Shown: piece by piece, positions 8,667 through 17,798 of the stretch | Numbering within the stretch: position 1 is the stretch's first letter | Layout of the letters: the number at the start of each line of letters is the position of its first letter | DNA from: Mycolicibacterium goodii | GTDB lineage: Bacteria > Actinomycetota > Actinomycetes > Mycobacteriales > Mycobacteriaceae | Assembly (NCBI RefSeq): GCF_001187505.1 | Contig: NZ_CP012150.1 | Span: 5,366,048-5,430,047, forward strand | Length of the DNA: 64,000 nucleotides | Direction: 5' to 3' | The notes under the pieces: generated by a model | What the model was told of the DNA's origin: nothing | Seen by the model: only the letters and a program-made list of their open reading frames with translations | The model's database searches: none | Position numbers and translations under genes: made by a program

Positions 8667-8817
8667 CGAAGACTCCAATTCCGCATCGGATGTGATGCGT
8701 CGAAGGCGAAAAACTATCTGTGGCGCAAGTTACCAACGCCAGAAAACCAGGGTCAAACGTTTGATATCAAGGCTGCGATGGCCGCGCCACCCGGCGCAGC
8801 ACGCCGCCAGAGCCCGG
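8667..8817 (-). promoter_or_regulatory. Catabolic-operon control region with overlapping palindromes
   Basis: The 151-base gap between the cyclase start and the DUF1304 gene holds a perfect 12-bp palindrome TCAAACGTTTGA (8753-8764). It overlaps a perfect 10-bp palindrome TTGATATCAA (8761-8770). A third inverted repeat, GCATC-N6-GATGC, lies at 8683-8698, next to the cyclase ribosome site. No regulator gene is adjacent. The palindromes are plausible operator sites for the downstream operon, by position only. Confidence 0.45.
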
Positions 8818-9204
8818 TCAGAACAGAAGGCCGAGCAGCACGGACACCACGGCGAGCAACGGGAACGCGCCCTGGGTGAGCGCGGCCCGTGTCTTGTCCG
8901 GGGAACTGAGCAGCAGCACCGCGGCCGCCGCCAGCATCGAACCGGCGCCCGCCAGTATCAGCGCGACACCAACAGCGTTGTGCCCCAATACCATCGAGAT
9001 GATTCCCACGGCCGTCACGACGGCGAGGAACAGGTTGTAGAAGCCCTGGTTGAACGCGAGTTCCCGGGTGGCCTCGGCCTCTTCTGCGGTGGTGCCGAAG
9101 GTCGCGCGGGTGCGCGGCGACGTCCAGGTCAACGACTCCATGACGAAGATGTAGACGTGCAACAGCGCGGCGAGTGCGGCGAATATCGAACCAGCGACGG
9201 TCAC
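8818..9204 (-). CDS. DUF1304 family membrane protein
   Basis: The 128-residue protein starts MTVAGSIFAALAALLHVYIF and has four predicted membrane segments, matching the size and layout of DUF1304 inner-membrane proteins of unknown function; the conserved HVYIFVMESLTW and NQGFYNLFLA blocks are visible. It starts with GTG only five bases after the ruvB stop, so it is probably co-transcribed with ruvCAB by read-through rather than functionally linked to it. Confidence 0.85.
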   Translation of the reverse strand: MTVAGSIFAALAALLHVYIFVMESLTWTSPRTRATFGTTAEEAEATRELAFNQGFYNLFLAVVTAVGIISMVLGHNAVGVALILAGAGSMLAAAAVLLLSSPDKTRAALTQGAFPLLAVVSVLLGLLF

Positions 9205-9209
9205 GGTCG

Positions 9210-10268
9210 TCAGTCAAACAGTCCGGCCTGACCGATCCCTGTGACCGGGGGCTGTAGTCCGAGATGTGTCCAGGCCAGCGGTGTGGCGACCCGACCGCGC
9301 GGGGTCCGCGCGATCATTCCGGCGCGCACCAGGAACGGTTCACACACCTCTTCGACCGTGGTGGCCTCCTCCCCGACGGCGACCGCGAGCGTCGAGACAC
9401 CGACCGGGCCGCCGTTGAAGCTGCGGGTCAACGCCGAGAGCACCGCGCGGTCGAGGCGGTCGAGGCCGAGTTCGTCGACGTCGTAGACCTCGAGCGCGGA
9501 TTTCGCGATGTCGCGGGTGATGATGCCGTCGGCGCGGACCTCGGCGAAGTCACGCACCCGGCGCAGCAACCGGTTGGCGATACGTGGCGTGCCGCGCGAG
9601 CGGCGCGCGATCTCGGCACCGGCCTCGGCCCCGAGTTCGATGCCGAGGATTCCGGCCGAGCGGGCCAGCACGCGTTCGAGTTCGGCCGGTTCGTAGAAGT
9701 CCATGTGCGCGGTGAAGCCGAAGCGGTCGCGCAGCGGACCGGTCAACGCGCCCGACCGGGTGGTGGCACCCACGAGCGTGAACGGTGCGACCTCCAACGG
9801 AATCGACGTCGCCCCAGGGCCTTTGCCGACGACGACGTCGACGCGGAAGTCCTCCATCGCGAGGTAGAGCATCTCCTCGGCGGGCCGCGCGATGCGGTGG
9901 ATCTCGTCGATGAACAGCACATCGTGCTCGACGAGGTTGGACAGCATCGCCGCGAGGTCACCGGCGCGTTCCAGCGCGGGCCCGGACGTGACCCGCAGCG
10001 ACGACCCGAGTTCGGCCGCGATGATCATCGCCAGCGAGGTCTTCCCCAGCCCGGGCGGACCCGACAGCAGGATGTGATCGGGGGTACCGCCGCGCCTCTT
10101 GGCGCCCTCCAGCACCAGTTGCAGCTGTTCACGCACGCGCGGCTGCCCGATGAACTCGCCCAGCGACCGCGGCCGCAGGCTGGCGTCGATATCGCCCTCG
10201 CCGACGGTCAGCGCCGGGGAGACCGCGCGTTCCTCGATGTCGTCGGCGTCGTCCTCGAACCGGCCCAT
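9210..10268 (-). CDS. ruvB: Holliday junction branch-migration ATPase RuvB
   Basis: This 352-residue AAA+ protein is the hexameric motor that, with RuvA, drives branch migration of Holliday junctions in recombinational repair. The Walker A motif GPPGLGKT lies at residues 70-77, Walker B is LFIDEIHR near residue 117, and the sensor/arginine-finger segment [18 protein letters not shown] follows. The C-terminal winged-helix domain ([13 protein letters not shown]) is present. It is the third gene of the ruvC-ruvA-ruvB operon, starting two bases after ruvA. Confidence 0.98.
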   Translation of the reverse strand: MGRFEDDADDIEERAVSPALTVGEGDIDASLRPRSLGEFIGQPRVREQLQLVLEGAKRRGGTPDHILLSGPPGLGKTSLAMIIAAELGSSLRVTSGPALERAGDLAAMLSNLVEHDVLFIDEIHRIARPAEEMLYLAMEDFRVDVVVGKGPGATSIPLEVAPFTLVGATTRSGALTGPLRDRFGFTAHMDFYEPAELERVLARSAGILGIELGAEAGAEIARRSRGTPRIANRLLRRVRDFAEVRADGIITRDIAKSALEVYDVDELGLDRLDRAVLSALTRSFNGGPVGVSTLAVAVGEEATTVEEVCEPFLVRAGMIARTPRGRVATPLAWTHLGLQPPVTGIGQAGLFD

Positions 10269-10270
10269 GG

Positions 10271-10858
10271 CTACTTCTTACCCAACATGGACAGCGCCGC
10301 ACGCAGCGCGGACGATGTGGTGGCCTCCGGATCGTTGGCGAGCACCTTGTCGGTGGCCTCTTCGGCCTGTTTGGCGGCGAAGCCAAGACCCACAAGGGCT
10401 TCCACCACCGGACCGCGGATCGCGTGACCGCCTGCGACCGCGCCGCCGCCGGGCGTGACGGGTCCGATCTTGTCGCGCAGTTCGAGCACCATGCGCTCGG
10501 CGCCGCGCTTGCCGATACCCGGCACCCGGGTCAGCGCGGTGACGTCACCGTCGGCGAGGGCCTGCCGCAGCGCCTGCGGGTCGTGGACGGCCAGCGTCGC
10601 CAGCGCGATCTTCGGTCCGACGCCGGACACCCCGAGCAGGGTGAGGAACAGGTCCCTGGCGTCGCCGTCGGCGAACCCGTACAGCGTCATGGAGTCCTCG
10701 CGCACGATCATCGCGGTGATCAACCGGGCCTCGGTGCCGCGCCGCAGCGTCGCGAGCGTCGACGGCGTGGCCATGACCTTGTAGCCCACGCCCGCCGCCT
10801 CGATCACGGCGTGATCGAGCGCGATGTCGATGACCTCACCGCGCACCGACGCGATCAT
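10271..10858 (-). CDS. ruvA: Holliday junction DNA-binding protein RuvA
   Basis: The 195-residue protein has the N-terminal OB-fold domain (MIASVRGEV start), the tandem helix-hairpin-helix region ([12 protein letters not shown] and [19 protein letters not shown]), and a C-terminal RuvB-binding domain ending near ALVGLGF. It binds the four-way junction as a tetramer and loads RuvB. Its ATG overlaps the ruvC stop by four bases (ATGA), so translation of the two is coupled. Confidence 0.98.
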   Translation of the reverse strand: MIASVRGEVIDIALDHAVIEAAGVGYKVMATPSTLATLRRGTEARLITAMIVREDSMTLYGFADGDARDLFLTLLGVSGVGPKIALATLAVHDPQALRQALADGDVTALTRVPGIGKRGAERMVLELRDKIGPVTPGGGAVAGGHAIRGPVVEALVGLGFAAKQAEEATDKVLANDPEATTSSALRAALSMLGKK

Positions 10859-11412
10859 GCCCGGGCCGCCTTGATCTTCGCCTGGAACTTGCGCCGTTGC
10901 TCCTCGGCCATCGCCTCGGCGGCCGCCATCCGGGCGATCATCGGGGCGCGCCAGCAGTGACAGATCGCCAGCGCGAGCGCGTCCGCGGCGTCCGCGGGTG
11001 TCGGTTTGGCTTGCAGTGCAAGGATTCTGGTGACCATCTCGGTCACCTGGGACTTGTCGGCCCTGCCGCTGCCGGTGACCGCGGCCTTGACCTCCGAGGG
11101 CGTGTGGAAGTGCACCTCGATATCGCGTCTGGCCGCCGCCAGCGCGATCACGCCGCCGGCCTGCGCGGTGCCCATCGCGGTGTTGGCGTTCTGGTTGGCG
11201 AACACGCGCTCGATGGCGATCACGTCGGGGCGGTGGGTGTCCATCCAGTGCTCGGCGGCCTCGCTGATCGTCAGCAGCCGTTTCTGCAGCGGTGTGTCGG
11301 CGGGCGTGCGCACCACGTCCACATCCAGCGCGATGACCTGCCTACCCTTGCCGCTCTCGATCATCGACAGACCACAGCGCGTCAGCCCGGGATCGACTCC
11401 CATCACCCGCAC
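10855..11412 (-). CDS. ruvC: Holliday junction resolvase RuvC
   Basis: The 185-residue endonuclease cuts Holliday junctions in the last step of recombination. Acidic catalytic residues are visible in [19 protein letters not shown] and DAADALALA. The GTG at 11412 (VRVMGVDPG) has AAGGG at suitable spacing and is chosen over an upstream in-frame methionine at 11460, which lies beyond a LexA-type box at 11427-11442. It is the first gene of the ruv operon. Confidence 0.95.
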   Translation of the reverse strand: MRVMGVDPGLTRCGLSMIESGKGRQVIALDVDVVRTPADTPLQKRLLTISEAAEHWMDTHRPDVIAIERVFANQNANTAMGTAQAGGVIALAAARRDIEVHFHTPSEVKAAVTGSGRADKSQVTEMVTRILALQAKPTPADAADALALAICHCWRAPMIARMAAAEAMAEEQRRKFQAKIKAARA

Positions 11413-11426
11413 GCGAATCCCTTCGT

Positions 11427-11442
11427 CAGAACATCTGTTCGA
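11427..11442 (-). promoter_or_regulatory. LexA (SOS) box upstream of ruvC
   Basis: CAGAAC-ATCT-GTTCGA matches the mycobacterial LexA consensus TCGAAC-N4-GTTCGA with one arm perfect and four of six bases in the other. It ends 15 bases upstream of the ruvC start codon, where LexA would block transcription or initiation. Known biology: mycobacterial ruvC is part of the DNA-damage response. Binding here is inferred. Confidence 0.7.
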
Positions 11443-11485
11443 GAGCCTAGCGTGCCGCACCGTCGGCCCCGGGCAGGGACACGCG

Positions 11486-11803
11486 TCAGATGGTGTACTG
11501 CCCCGACCGCCAACCGCCCGCCAGCTGCTCGGTCAGCTCGGCGATCCGCCGGCGCGAGCGGTACCAGCCCCGCACCAGTTCGGTGTCGACGGGCGTGCCG
11601 TCGCGTTCGATGCGGATCTTCCACCGGGCCCCGAGGAACTTCGCGGCGAGCCAGAACGGCCACCCGAGCGCGCACAGGGCGATCAACAGGAAACCGAGGC
11701 TGTCGAAGATCGCGTTCTCGATCACGGCGGTCACGCTGGGGAACGGCCACCAGCGCCGGTACACCGACCATTGCGTGCCGTGCGGGTCTGTCACCTCTGC
11801 CAC
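11486..11803 (-). CDS. Conserved mycobacterial small membrane protein
   Basis: The 105-residue protein is of unknown function. It has a cytoplasmic start ([20 protein letters not shown]), a strongly hydrophobic stretch around residues 33-54 that can span the membrane once or twice, and a charged C-terminal tail with many arginines ([15 protein letters not shown]). It lies upstream of ruvC on the same strand with a short gap. No family could be assigned by eye. Confidence 0.75.
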   Translation of the reverse strand: MAEVTDPHGTQWSVYRRWWPFPSVTAVIENAIFDSLGFLLIALCALGWPFWLAAKFLGARWKIRIERDGTPVDTELVRGWYRSRRRIAELTEQLAGGWRSGQYTI

Positions 11804-11860
11804 GCGACAAACGTAATGTCAGAACCACGATCGAGAGACAAGACGCGCGAAAGGTGACCG

Positions 11861-12292
11861 GTGACCGTTCTGGACTCCCCCATCCCCCGTTTCCATCTGG
11901 CCATGCCCGTCGACGACCTCGACGCGGCGCGGCGCTTCTACGGCGAGGTCCTCGGACTGCCGCAGGGCCGAAGCTCCGAGCGCTGGATCGACTGGAACCT
12001 ACACGGGCACCAGGTGGTCACCCATCTGGCGCCGGAGCGGGCGCGGCAGGTGCACAACCCGGTCGACGGGCACGACGTGCCGGTGCCGCACTTCGGACTG
12101 ATTCTCACCGTCGAGGCGTTTCACGCACTAGCCGACCGGCTTCGTGCCGCCGACGCCACGTTCGTCATCGAACCGTACGTGCGGTTCGAGGGCGAGACCG
12201 GTGAGCAGTGGACGATGTTCCTGCTCGACCCGGCGGGCAACGCCCTTGAGTTCAAGGCGTTCGCCGATGATTCGCAGGTTTTCGCGGTCTAG
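11861..12292 (+). CDS. VOC-family (glyoxalase-like) protein
   Basis: The 143-residue protein shows two beta-alpha-beta-beta-beta modules of the vicinal-oxygen-chelate fold. Candidate metal ligands are the first histidine in [18 protein letters not shown], the HFGLI segment, and the glutamate in NALEFKAF. Members act as glyoxalases, ring-cleaving dioxygenases or antibiotic-binding proteins, so the substrate is open. The GTG start at 11861 follows AAAGGTGACC. The next gene begins eleven bases after its stop, so the two form a small operon. Confidence 0.85.
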   Translation: MTVLDSPIPRFHLAMPVDDLDAARRFYGEVLGLPQGRSSERWIDWNLHGHQVVTHLAPERARQVHNPVDGHDVPVPHFGLILTVEAFHALADRLRAADATFVIEPYVRFEGETGEQWTMFLLDPAGNALEFKAFADDSQVFAV

Positions 12293-12303
12293 GAGGTAGG
12301 AAA

Positions 12304-12954
12304 TTGCGCGTGGTGATCGCCGGTGGACACGGCAAGATCGCACTCATCCTGGAGCGGCTGCTGGCCGACCGGGGTGACTCGGTGACCGGGCTGATCCGCA
12401 ATCCGGACCACACGGCCGACCTGACGACCGCGGGCGCCGAGGCCGTGGTGCTGGATCTGGAGCGGGCCTCGGTCGCCGAGGTGGCCGACGCGGTGCGCGG
12501 CGCCGACGCCGTGGTGTTCGCCGCGGGTGCGGGGCCGGGCAGCGGAGCGGCCCGCAAGCAGACCGTCGACCGCGACGCGGCGATCCTGCTGGCCGACGCC
12601 GCGGAAGCCGCCGGGGTGGACCGGTATGTGATGGTGTCGGCGCTCGCCGCCGATGACCGCTCGCTCGACGACAACTACGACGAGGTGTTCCGGGCGTACA
12701 TGCACGCCAAGTCCGAGGCCGACGCGAACGTGCGGGCGCGGGCCGGTCTGCGGAGCACGATCGTGCGCCCGGGTGGGCTCACCGACGACGCGGGCAGCGG
12801 CCTGGTGCGCATCGCCGAGTCCACCGGACGCGGCACCGTGCCGCGTGAGGACGTCGCGCGGGTGCTGCTGGCGGTGCTGGACGCGCCGCACACCGCGGGC
12901 CGCACGTTCGAGCTGGTCTCGGGTGACACCCCGATCGCCGAGGCGTTGGCCTAG
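12304..12954 (+). CDS. NAD(P)-binding SDR-like (NmrA/YwnB type) protein
   Basis: This 216-residue atypical short-chain dehydrogenase-like protein has an N-terminal Rossmann nucleotide loop (VVIAGGHGKIA) and the NAD(P)-binding_10 layout seen in YwnB-like proteins: VVFAAGAGPGSG, then MVSALAADD, then IVRPGGLTDD. It lacks the classical YxxxK catalytic pair, as usual in this branch, so it may be a redox sensor or an epimerase/reductase. The start is TTG at 12304, supported by AGGAGG eight bases upstream; it is co-transcribed with the VOC gene. Confidence 0.8.
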   Translation: MRVVIAGGHGKIALILERLLADRGDSVTGLIRNPDHTADLTTAGAEAVVLDLERASVAEVADAVRGADAVVFAAGAGPGSGAARKQTVDRDAAILLADAAEAAGVDRYVMVSALAADDRSLDDNYDEVFRAYMHAKSEADANVRARAGLRSTIVRPGGLTDDAGSGLVRIAESTGRGTVPREDVARVLLAVLDAPHTAGRTFELVSGDTPIAEALA

Positions 12955-12970
12955 ACGGTATGGGTGGCGG

Positions 12971-13726
12971 TCACTCCTCGTCGAGCTGGGCGGCGACGTC
13001 GTCGGGGATGTCCATGTTGGTGTAGACGTCCTGGACGTCGTCGCTGTCTTCCAGCGCGTCGACCAGCTTGAGCACCTTGCGTGCCCCTTCGAGGTCCACC
13101 GGCACGGTCACCGATGGCTGGAAGCTGGCGTCGGCCGAGTCGTAGTCGATGCCGGCCTCCTGCAGCGCGGTGCGGACCGCGACCAGGTCGGACGGTTCGG
13201 AGATGATCTCGAACGAGTCGCCGAGGTCGTTGACTTCCTCGGCCCCGGCCTCGAGCACCGCCATCAGGACGTCGTCCTCGGTCAGGCCGTTCTTCTCCAG
13301 GGTCACCACACCCTTGCGGGAGAACAGGTAGGCCACCGAACCGGGGTCGGCCATGTTGCCGCCGTTGCGGGTCATCGCGACCCGGACCTCGCCCGCGGCG
13401 CGGTTGCGGTTGTCGGTGAGGCACTCGACGAGCACCGCGACACCGTTGGGGCCGTAACCCTCGTAGGTGATGTTCTGCCAGTCGGCGCCGCCTGCCTCTT
13501 CACCGGCACCACGCTTGCGGGCCCGCTCGATGTTGTCGTTGGGCACCGAGCTCTTCTTGGCCTTCTGGATGGCGTCGTACAGCGTCGGGTTACCACCGGG
13601 ATCACCGCCGCCGACGCGCGCCGCGACCTCGATGTTCTTGATCAGCTTGGCGAACATCTTGCCGCGCTTGGCATCGATGACGGCCTTCTTGTGCTTGGTG
13701 GTGGCCCACTTGGAATGGCCGCTCAT
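12971..13726 (-). CDS. yebC: YebC/PmpR-family protein
   Basis: At 251 residues it has the family's standard length and the signature start [21 protein letters not shown], with conserved [18 protein letters not shown] and [14 protein letters not shown] blocks. YebC proteins have been described as transcription factors and, more recently, as ribosome-associated factors that help translate difficult motifs such as polyproline. Its position next to ruvC and pdxT is the standard mycobacterial arrangement. Confidence 0.93.
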   Translation of the reverse strand: MSGHSKWATTKHKKAVIDAKRGKMFAKLIKNIEVAARVGGGDPGGNPTLYDAIQKAKKSSVPNDNIERARKRGAGEEAGGADWQNITYEGYGPNGVAVLVECLTDNRNRAAGEVRVAMTRNGGNMADPGSVAYLFSRKGVVTLEKNGLTEDDVLMAVLEAGAEEVNDLGDSFEIISEPSDLVAVRTALQEAGIDYDSADASFQPSVTVPVDLEGARKVLKLVDALEDSDDVQDVYTNMDIPDDVAAQLDEE

Positions 13727-13790
13727 GCAGGTACGCCCTCTTTCCTGGTCGAACTCCGGCAGTCCAGTCTACTTGGGCGGTCAGGCGGTG

Positions 13791-14279
13791 CTATGGCCCC
13801 GCCCAGAGCGGGATCGGATCGTCGGGGTGATCGAGCACCTGGATCTGCCGCGCCGGTTCGATCACCGCGGTGCGTGGTACCAGCGTCACCGCAGCCATCC
13901 GGTCACCGTCGATCTCGAGCGTCGCCACGACGACCGCGGCGTCGGTGAGAGCGGCAGCCGCCGGTGAGCGGCTGTCGACGGAGATTCCGGTGTCCTCGAC
14001 GGCGACGACGACGGCGGTCCGGGTCCGGCGGCCCGCGAGGATCGATGCCTGCTCGTGGCGGCGCACCGCGGTCATGGCGAGTCGCTCTCGGTCGACCCGC
14101 TGCGCGAAGGCGTCGGCGCGCAGGAGCGTGCGCATGAACCACCGGCTCATCCGCTCCGTCGTGGTCAGAGCCGACGCGACATCGAGCCCGGACGGTGTGT
14201 ACGTCCACTCTCTCGGGAGCCAGGCGCCCTCCCCCGGCGCCTTCCAGTAGTACTTGCCACCGCTGACGTAGCGCCCCAT
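13791..14279 (-). CDS. Conserved hypothetical protein following pdxT
   Basis: This 162-residue soluble protein begins MGRYVSGGKYYWKAPGEGAW and ends with a proline-rich DHPDDPIPLWAGP. It contains a central arginine-rich helical segment and an alternating hydrophobic region suggestive of an alpha/beta fold. No family was recognised. The ATG at 14279 lies just past the pdxT stop; a GTG at 14285 would overlap that stop (TAGTG), so translation is probably coupled to pdxT either way. Frame extension further upstream to 14642 only shadows pdxT. Confidence 0.65.
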   Translation of the reverse strand: MGRYVSGGKYYWKAPGEGAWLPREWTYTPSGLDVASALTTTERMSRWFMRTLLRADAFAQRVDRERLAMTAVRRHEQASILAGRRTRTAVVVAVEDTGISVDSRSPAAAALTDAAVVVATLEIDGDRMAAVTLVPRTAVIEPARQIQVLDHPDDPIPLWAGP

Positions 14280-14284
14280 GTGCA

Positions 14285-14866
14285 CTACAGCGAGTCGACG
14301 AACAGCTTGTGGACGCGCCGGTCGCCGGTCACCTCGGGGTGGAACGCCGTCGCGAGCATCGGGCCCTGGCGCACCGCGACGATGTGGCCGTCGGCCCGCG
14401 CGAGCACCTCGACATCGCTGCCGACGCGCTCCACCCAGGGCGCCCGGATGAACACCGCGTGCACGGGCTCGTCGAGCCCGACGAAATCGATGTCGCCTTC
14501 GAAGGAATCGACCTGACGGCCGAATGCGTTGCGCCGCACCGTCATATCGATGCCCTTGAGCGGCAGCGCGGCCCGGCCCGGCACGCCCGCGTCGGCGATG
14601 TCGGTGGCCAGCAGGATCATTCCCGCGCACGATCCGTAGCACGGCATACCTTCGGCGATACGCGCGCGCAACGGTTCGAGCAGGTCGAACTCGCGCAGCA
14701 GGTGGCTCATCGCGGTGGACTCCCCACCGGGGATCACCAGCGCGTCGACGGTCTGCAGTTCGGACAGCCGCCGCACGGTCGACGCCTCGGCGCCGGCCTC
14801 GCGCAACGCCGCCAGATGTTCGCGGGTGTCGCCTTGCAGTGCGAGGACGCCCACGTGGGCGGTCAT
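14285..14866 (-). CDS. pdxT: Pyridoxal 5'-phosphate synthase glutaminase subunit PdxT
   Basis: The 193-residue class-I glutamine amidotransferase supplies ammonia to PdxS. The catalytic triad is readable as C80 (CYGSCAGM), H176 and E178 (FHPEVTGD), and the PGGEST oxyanion segment lies at residues 46-51. The ATG at 14866 overlaps the tesB stop by four bases. It forms the PdxS12-PdxT12 complex with the product of pdxS at 15755-16666, one gene away. Confidence 0.95.
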   Translation of the reverse strand: MTAHVGVLALQGDTREHLAALREAGAEASTVRRLSELQTVDALVIPGGESTAMSHLLREFDLLEPLRARIAEGMPCYGSCAGMILLATDIADAGVPGRAALPLKGIDMTVRRNAFGRQVDSFEGDIDFVGLDEPVHAVFIRAPWVERVGSDVEVLARADGHIVAVRQGPMLATAFHPEVTGDRRVHKLFVDSL

Positions 14867-15711
14867 GACGTCTCCTCGGGCGTGAAATTGCGTTTGTAGC
14901 GGGTCAGGCCTTCCTGCATGACCGCGGCCACCAATTCGCCGTACTGGTTGAAGATCCGGCCCTGGGTCAACGCGCGTCCGCCGCACGCCGATGGCGACGA
15001 CTGGTCGTACAGCAGCCATTCGTCGGCGCGGAACGGCCGCATGAACCACATCGCGTGGTCCAGCGACGCGACCATCAGGTGCTTGCGCGCATCGAGGTGG
15101 TTGACCTGGGCCGAGCCGAGCAGCGTCAGATCGCTCATATAGGCCAACGCGCAGATGTGCAGTACGTGATCGTCGGGCAGTGGGTCGCGGTGGCGGAACC
15201 ACACCTGCTGCTGCGAGGCCTTGCCGGGCAGTTTCTGTACCCGGTCCCCCGGCACGATCCGGACGTCCCATTCGTCGAACTGCGCGAAGCCGGCGTCGTC
15301 GAACGCGCCGCCGGACCGGAACCCGGGCAGATCGTCGGGCGGCGGCGCATCAGGCATGGCGTCCTGGTGTTCGATGCCGGTCTGATCGATCTGGAACGAC
15401 GCCGACATGCTGAAGATGGTCTCGCCGTGTTGGATCGCGCTGACCCGGCGGGTGCAGAACGATCCTCCGTCGCGGATGCGTTCGACGATGTAGATCGACG
15501 GCGCCCTGGCGTCACCGGGTCGCAGGAAGTAGCCGTGCAGGGAGTGCACCTGGAATTCGGGGGCGACGGTGCGTACCGCGGACACCAGCGACTGCCCGGC
15601 GACATGGCCGCCGAAGGTTCGCTGCAGAAAGCCGGATTCCGGGCTGAACACCTTCCCGCGGTAGATGTTGACCTCGAGCTGTTCCAGGTCGAGGATCTCT
15701 TCGATCGCCAT
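14863..15711 (-). CDS. tesB: Acyl-CoA thioesterase II (TesB)
   Basis: The 282-residue protein is a double-hotdog acyl-CoA thioesterase. TesB-type features are the [13 protein letters not shown] segment, [10 protein letters not shown], the N-terminal hotdog ending in SMSASFQ, and a second hotdog with [17 protein letters not shown]. It hydrolyses medium- to long-chain acyl-CoA. Its place between pdxS and pdxT is the usual mycobacterial arrangement and may reflect only co-transcription. Confidence 0.93.
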   Translation of the reverse strand: MAIEEILDLEQLEVNIYRGKVFSPESGFLQRTFGGHVAGQSLVSAVRTVAPEFQVHSLHGYFLRPGDARAPSIYIVERIRDGGSFCTRRVSAIQHGETIFSMSASFQIDQTGIEHQDAMPDAPPPDDLPGFRSGGAFDDAGFAQFDEWDVRIVPGDRVQKLPGKASQQQVWFRHRDPLPDDHVLHICALAYMSDLTLLGSAQVNHLDARKHLMVASLDHAMWFMRPFRADEWLLYDQSSPSACGGRALTQGRIFNQYGELVAAVMQEGLTRYKRNFTPEETS

Positions 15712-15754
15712 CGCAGGCTATGGCCGTCTGCTCGTCGCGCAAGCGCTCACCGCG

Positions 15755-16666
15755 TCACCAGCCGCGTTCGGCGAGCCGGTGCGGCTGGGCGATCTCCTCG
15801 ACGTTGATGCCGACCATGGCCTCGCCCAGGCCGCGGGAGACCTTGGCCAGCACATCGGGATCGTCGTAGAACGTGGTGGCCTTGACGATCGCGGCGGCGC
15901 GCTGTTCGGGGTTGCCGGACTTGAAGATGCCCGAACCGACGAACACCCCCTCGGCGCCGAGCTGCATCATCATCGCCGCATCCGCCGGGGTCGCGATGCC
16001 ACCGGCGGTGAACAACGTCACCGGCAGCTTGCCGGCCCGGGCCACCTCGACCACCAGCTCATAGGGCGCCTGCAGCTCCTTGGCAGCCACATACAACTCG
16101 TCCTCGCTCAGCGAGGTCAACCGGCGGATCTCCCCGCCGATCTTGCGCATGTGCGTGGTCGCATTCGACACATCCCCGGTGCCGGCCTCACCCTTGGACC
16201 GGATCATCGCCGCGCCCTCGGTGATCCGCCGCAGCGCCTCACCCAGATTCGTCGCCCCGCACACGAACGGCACGGTGAACTTCCACTTGTCGATGTGATT
16301 GGTGTAGTCGGCCGGGGTGAGCACTTCGGACTCGTCGATGTAGTCCACACCCAACGACTGCAGGATCTGCGCCTCGACGAAATGCCCGATGCGGGCCTTG
16401 GCCATCACCGGGATGGTGACCGCCTCGATGATGCCCGAGACCATGTCCGGATCACTCATCCGCGACACCCCGCCCTGGGCGCGGATGTCGGCAGGCACCC
16501 GCTCCAGCGCCATCACCGCCACCGCGCCGGCGGCCTCGGCGATACGCGCCTGCTCGGGGGTGACCACGTCCATGATCACCCCACCCTTGAGCATCTCGGC
16601 CATCCCGCGCTTCACCCGCGCGGTCCCGGTCTGGTTACTCGAACCGTTTTGCGCCGCGGTTTCCAC
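15755..16666 (-). CDS. pdxS: Pyridoxal 5'-phosphate synthase lyase subunit PdxS
   Basis: The 303-residue TIM-barrel enzyme makes PLP from ribose 5-phosphate, glyceraldehyde 3-phosphate and ammonia. Family blocks are [18 protein letters not shown], the lysine in [21 protein letters not shown], the Schiff-base lysine region [12 protein letters not shown], and the phosphate loop [13 protein letters not shown]. The start is GTG at 16666 with a strong GGAGGAG. The gap upstream (16667-16742) is AT-rich and includes a TACACT hexamer that could be the -10 element. Confidence 0.97.
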   Translation of the reverse strand: METAAQNGSSNQTGTARVKRGMAEMLKGGVIMDVVTPEQARIAEAAGAVAVMALERVPADIRAQGGVSRMSDPDMVSGIIEAVTIPVMAKARIGHFVEAQILQSLGVDYIDESEVLTPADYTNHIDKWKFTVPFVCGATNLGEALRRITEGAAMIRSKGEAGTGDVSNATTHMRKIGGEIRRLTSLSEDELYVAAKELQAPYELVVEVARAGKLPVTLFTAGGIATPADAAMMMQLGAEGVFVGSGIFKSGNPEQRAAAIVKATTFYDDPDVLAKVSRGLGEAMVGINVEEIAQPHRLAERGW

Positions 16667-16742
16667 TGCTATCTCCTCCGAATTGCTACTAAATCAGTGT
16701 AATCGAGCCGGTAAAACTATTAAATCCGCAGGGCTGGCGCGG

Positions 16743-17798
16743 TCAGTCGATGACGGGCAGCTCGCCGAGCGGGCCCTCCCGTCCAGGTACCCGGGCGCCT
16801 CCGGACACCAGCTCGTTGGCCTGGGCCAGGCGGTCGCCGAGCTGAACCGGGTAGACGGCCTCGCCGCCGGCGACCAACTCGGCGATCATTGTCGCATCGC
16901 ACCATCGGTGGCCGTGAATGTAGCGCCGTTCCAGCGCGGTGCGCCCCACGGCCGACGGCTCGAACCGGCGGGTGCGGTGCACGAAGAAGTACTCCTCGCT
17001 GCGCACCACCGATGCATTGAAGTCGATGATCTTCTCGCGCCGCCACACCGGGCCGATCAGTGCCGAAGGCTCGACCCGCAGCCCGGTCTCCTCGAACAGT
17101 TCGCGCGCGGCGGTCTCGGCGAGGTCCTCGCCCTGCTGCACGGCACCGCCCACCGTGAACCACCACCGGGGCGCTGGCACATCCGGATGCTCGCGCGCGG
17201 GATCGCTGCCGCGCAGCAGCAGCACGGCCCCGGTCTCGTCGAGCAGCACCACCCGCGCCGACGTGCGACGGCTCAGCGAGCCCACATCGGACTGCACCTC
17301 CGGCCGCTCGGCGATCTCGAAATACGTTGGGAGCGCGGCCCTTCCACCCAGCTTCAGCATGCGCACCGCGGGCCGCTCGCGCAGCGCGAGGGTGTCGCGC
17401 ACGGCGTCGTTGTGGAACCGCCGGGCCAGCAGCACACGCGCCTCGGCGTCGGCCAACTCGGCCACCAGCGCGACCGGCAGGGCCGAGAGGTCGACGGCAG
17501 CCAGTGCGGCCGAGAGGTCGTTCTCGGCGGCCTCCCGCGCCGACCGCGGCGCACACTCGGCCGCGTCGGCCAGCTCGGCCAGTCGCCTGCCCTCCGGCCC
17601 CACCCCGTAGGCGTCGGCCGCGACGGCCCGGGCCACCACCGCGCGGCGTGCGAGCGCGCCGTCGAGGGCCTGCCACGACAGGTCGTACCGCACGTGCAGG
17701 CGGTCGAGTCGGTTCGCGGTCCGGTACGCCCAGCCGCCGAGCAACGCCAGCGCCACGACCAGGACGACCAGCAGGGTGATGACCATCCACAGCGCCAT
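16743..17798 (-). CDS. Membrane-anchored NUDIX hydrolase with LemA-like N-terminal region
   Basis: The 351-residue protein has one N-terminal membrane helix (residues about 4-25), then a helical region resembling LemA (DRLHVRYDLSWQALDGALARR) to about residue 150, then a NUDIX domain. The Nudix box is intact: GAVQQG, then E at +2, then REL followed by FEETGL, giving the G-x5-E-x7-REL-x-EExGL pattern. NUDIX enzymes hydrolyse nucleoside diphosphates linked to another moiety; the substrate here is unknown. Its start overlaps the pimA stop (TGATG), placing it in the mannoside operon. Confidence 0.85.
   Translation of the reverse strand: MALWMVITLLVVLVVALALLGGWAYRTANRLDRLHVRYDLSWQALDGALARRAVVARAVAADAYGVGPEGRRLAELADAAECAPRSAREAAENDLSAALAAVDLSALPVALVAELADAEARVLLARRFHNDAVRDTLALRERPAVRMLKLGGRAALPTYFEIAERPEVQSDVGSLSRRTSARVVLLDETGAVLLLRGSDPAREHPDVPAPRWWFTVGGAVQQGEDLAETAARELFEETGLRVEPSALIGPVWRREKIIDFNASVVRSEEYFFVHRTRRFEPSAVGRTALERRYIHGHRWCDATMIAELVAGGEAVYPVQLGDRLAQANELVSGGARVPGREGPLGELPVID

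Noticed and set aside
11006..11857. Plus-strand ORFs opposite ruvC
   Set aside because: No domain; shadows of ruvC and the small membrane protein.
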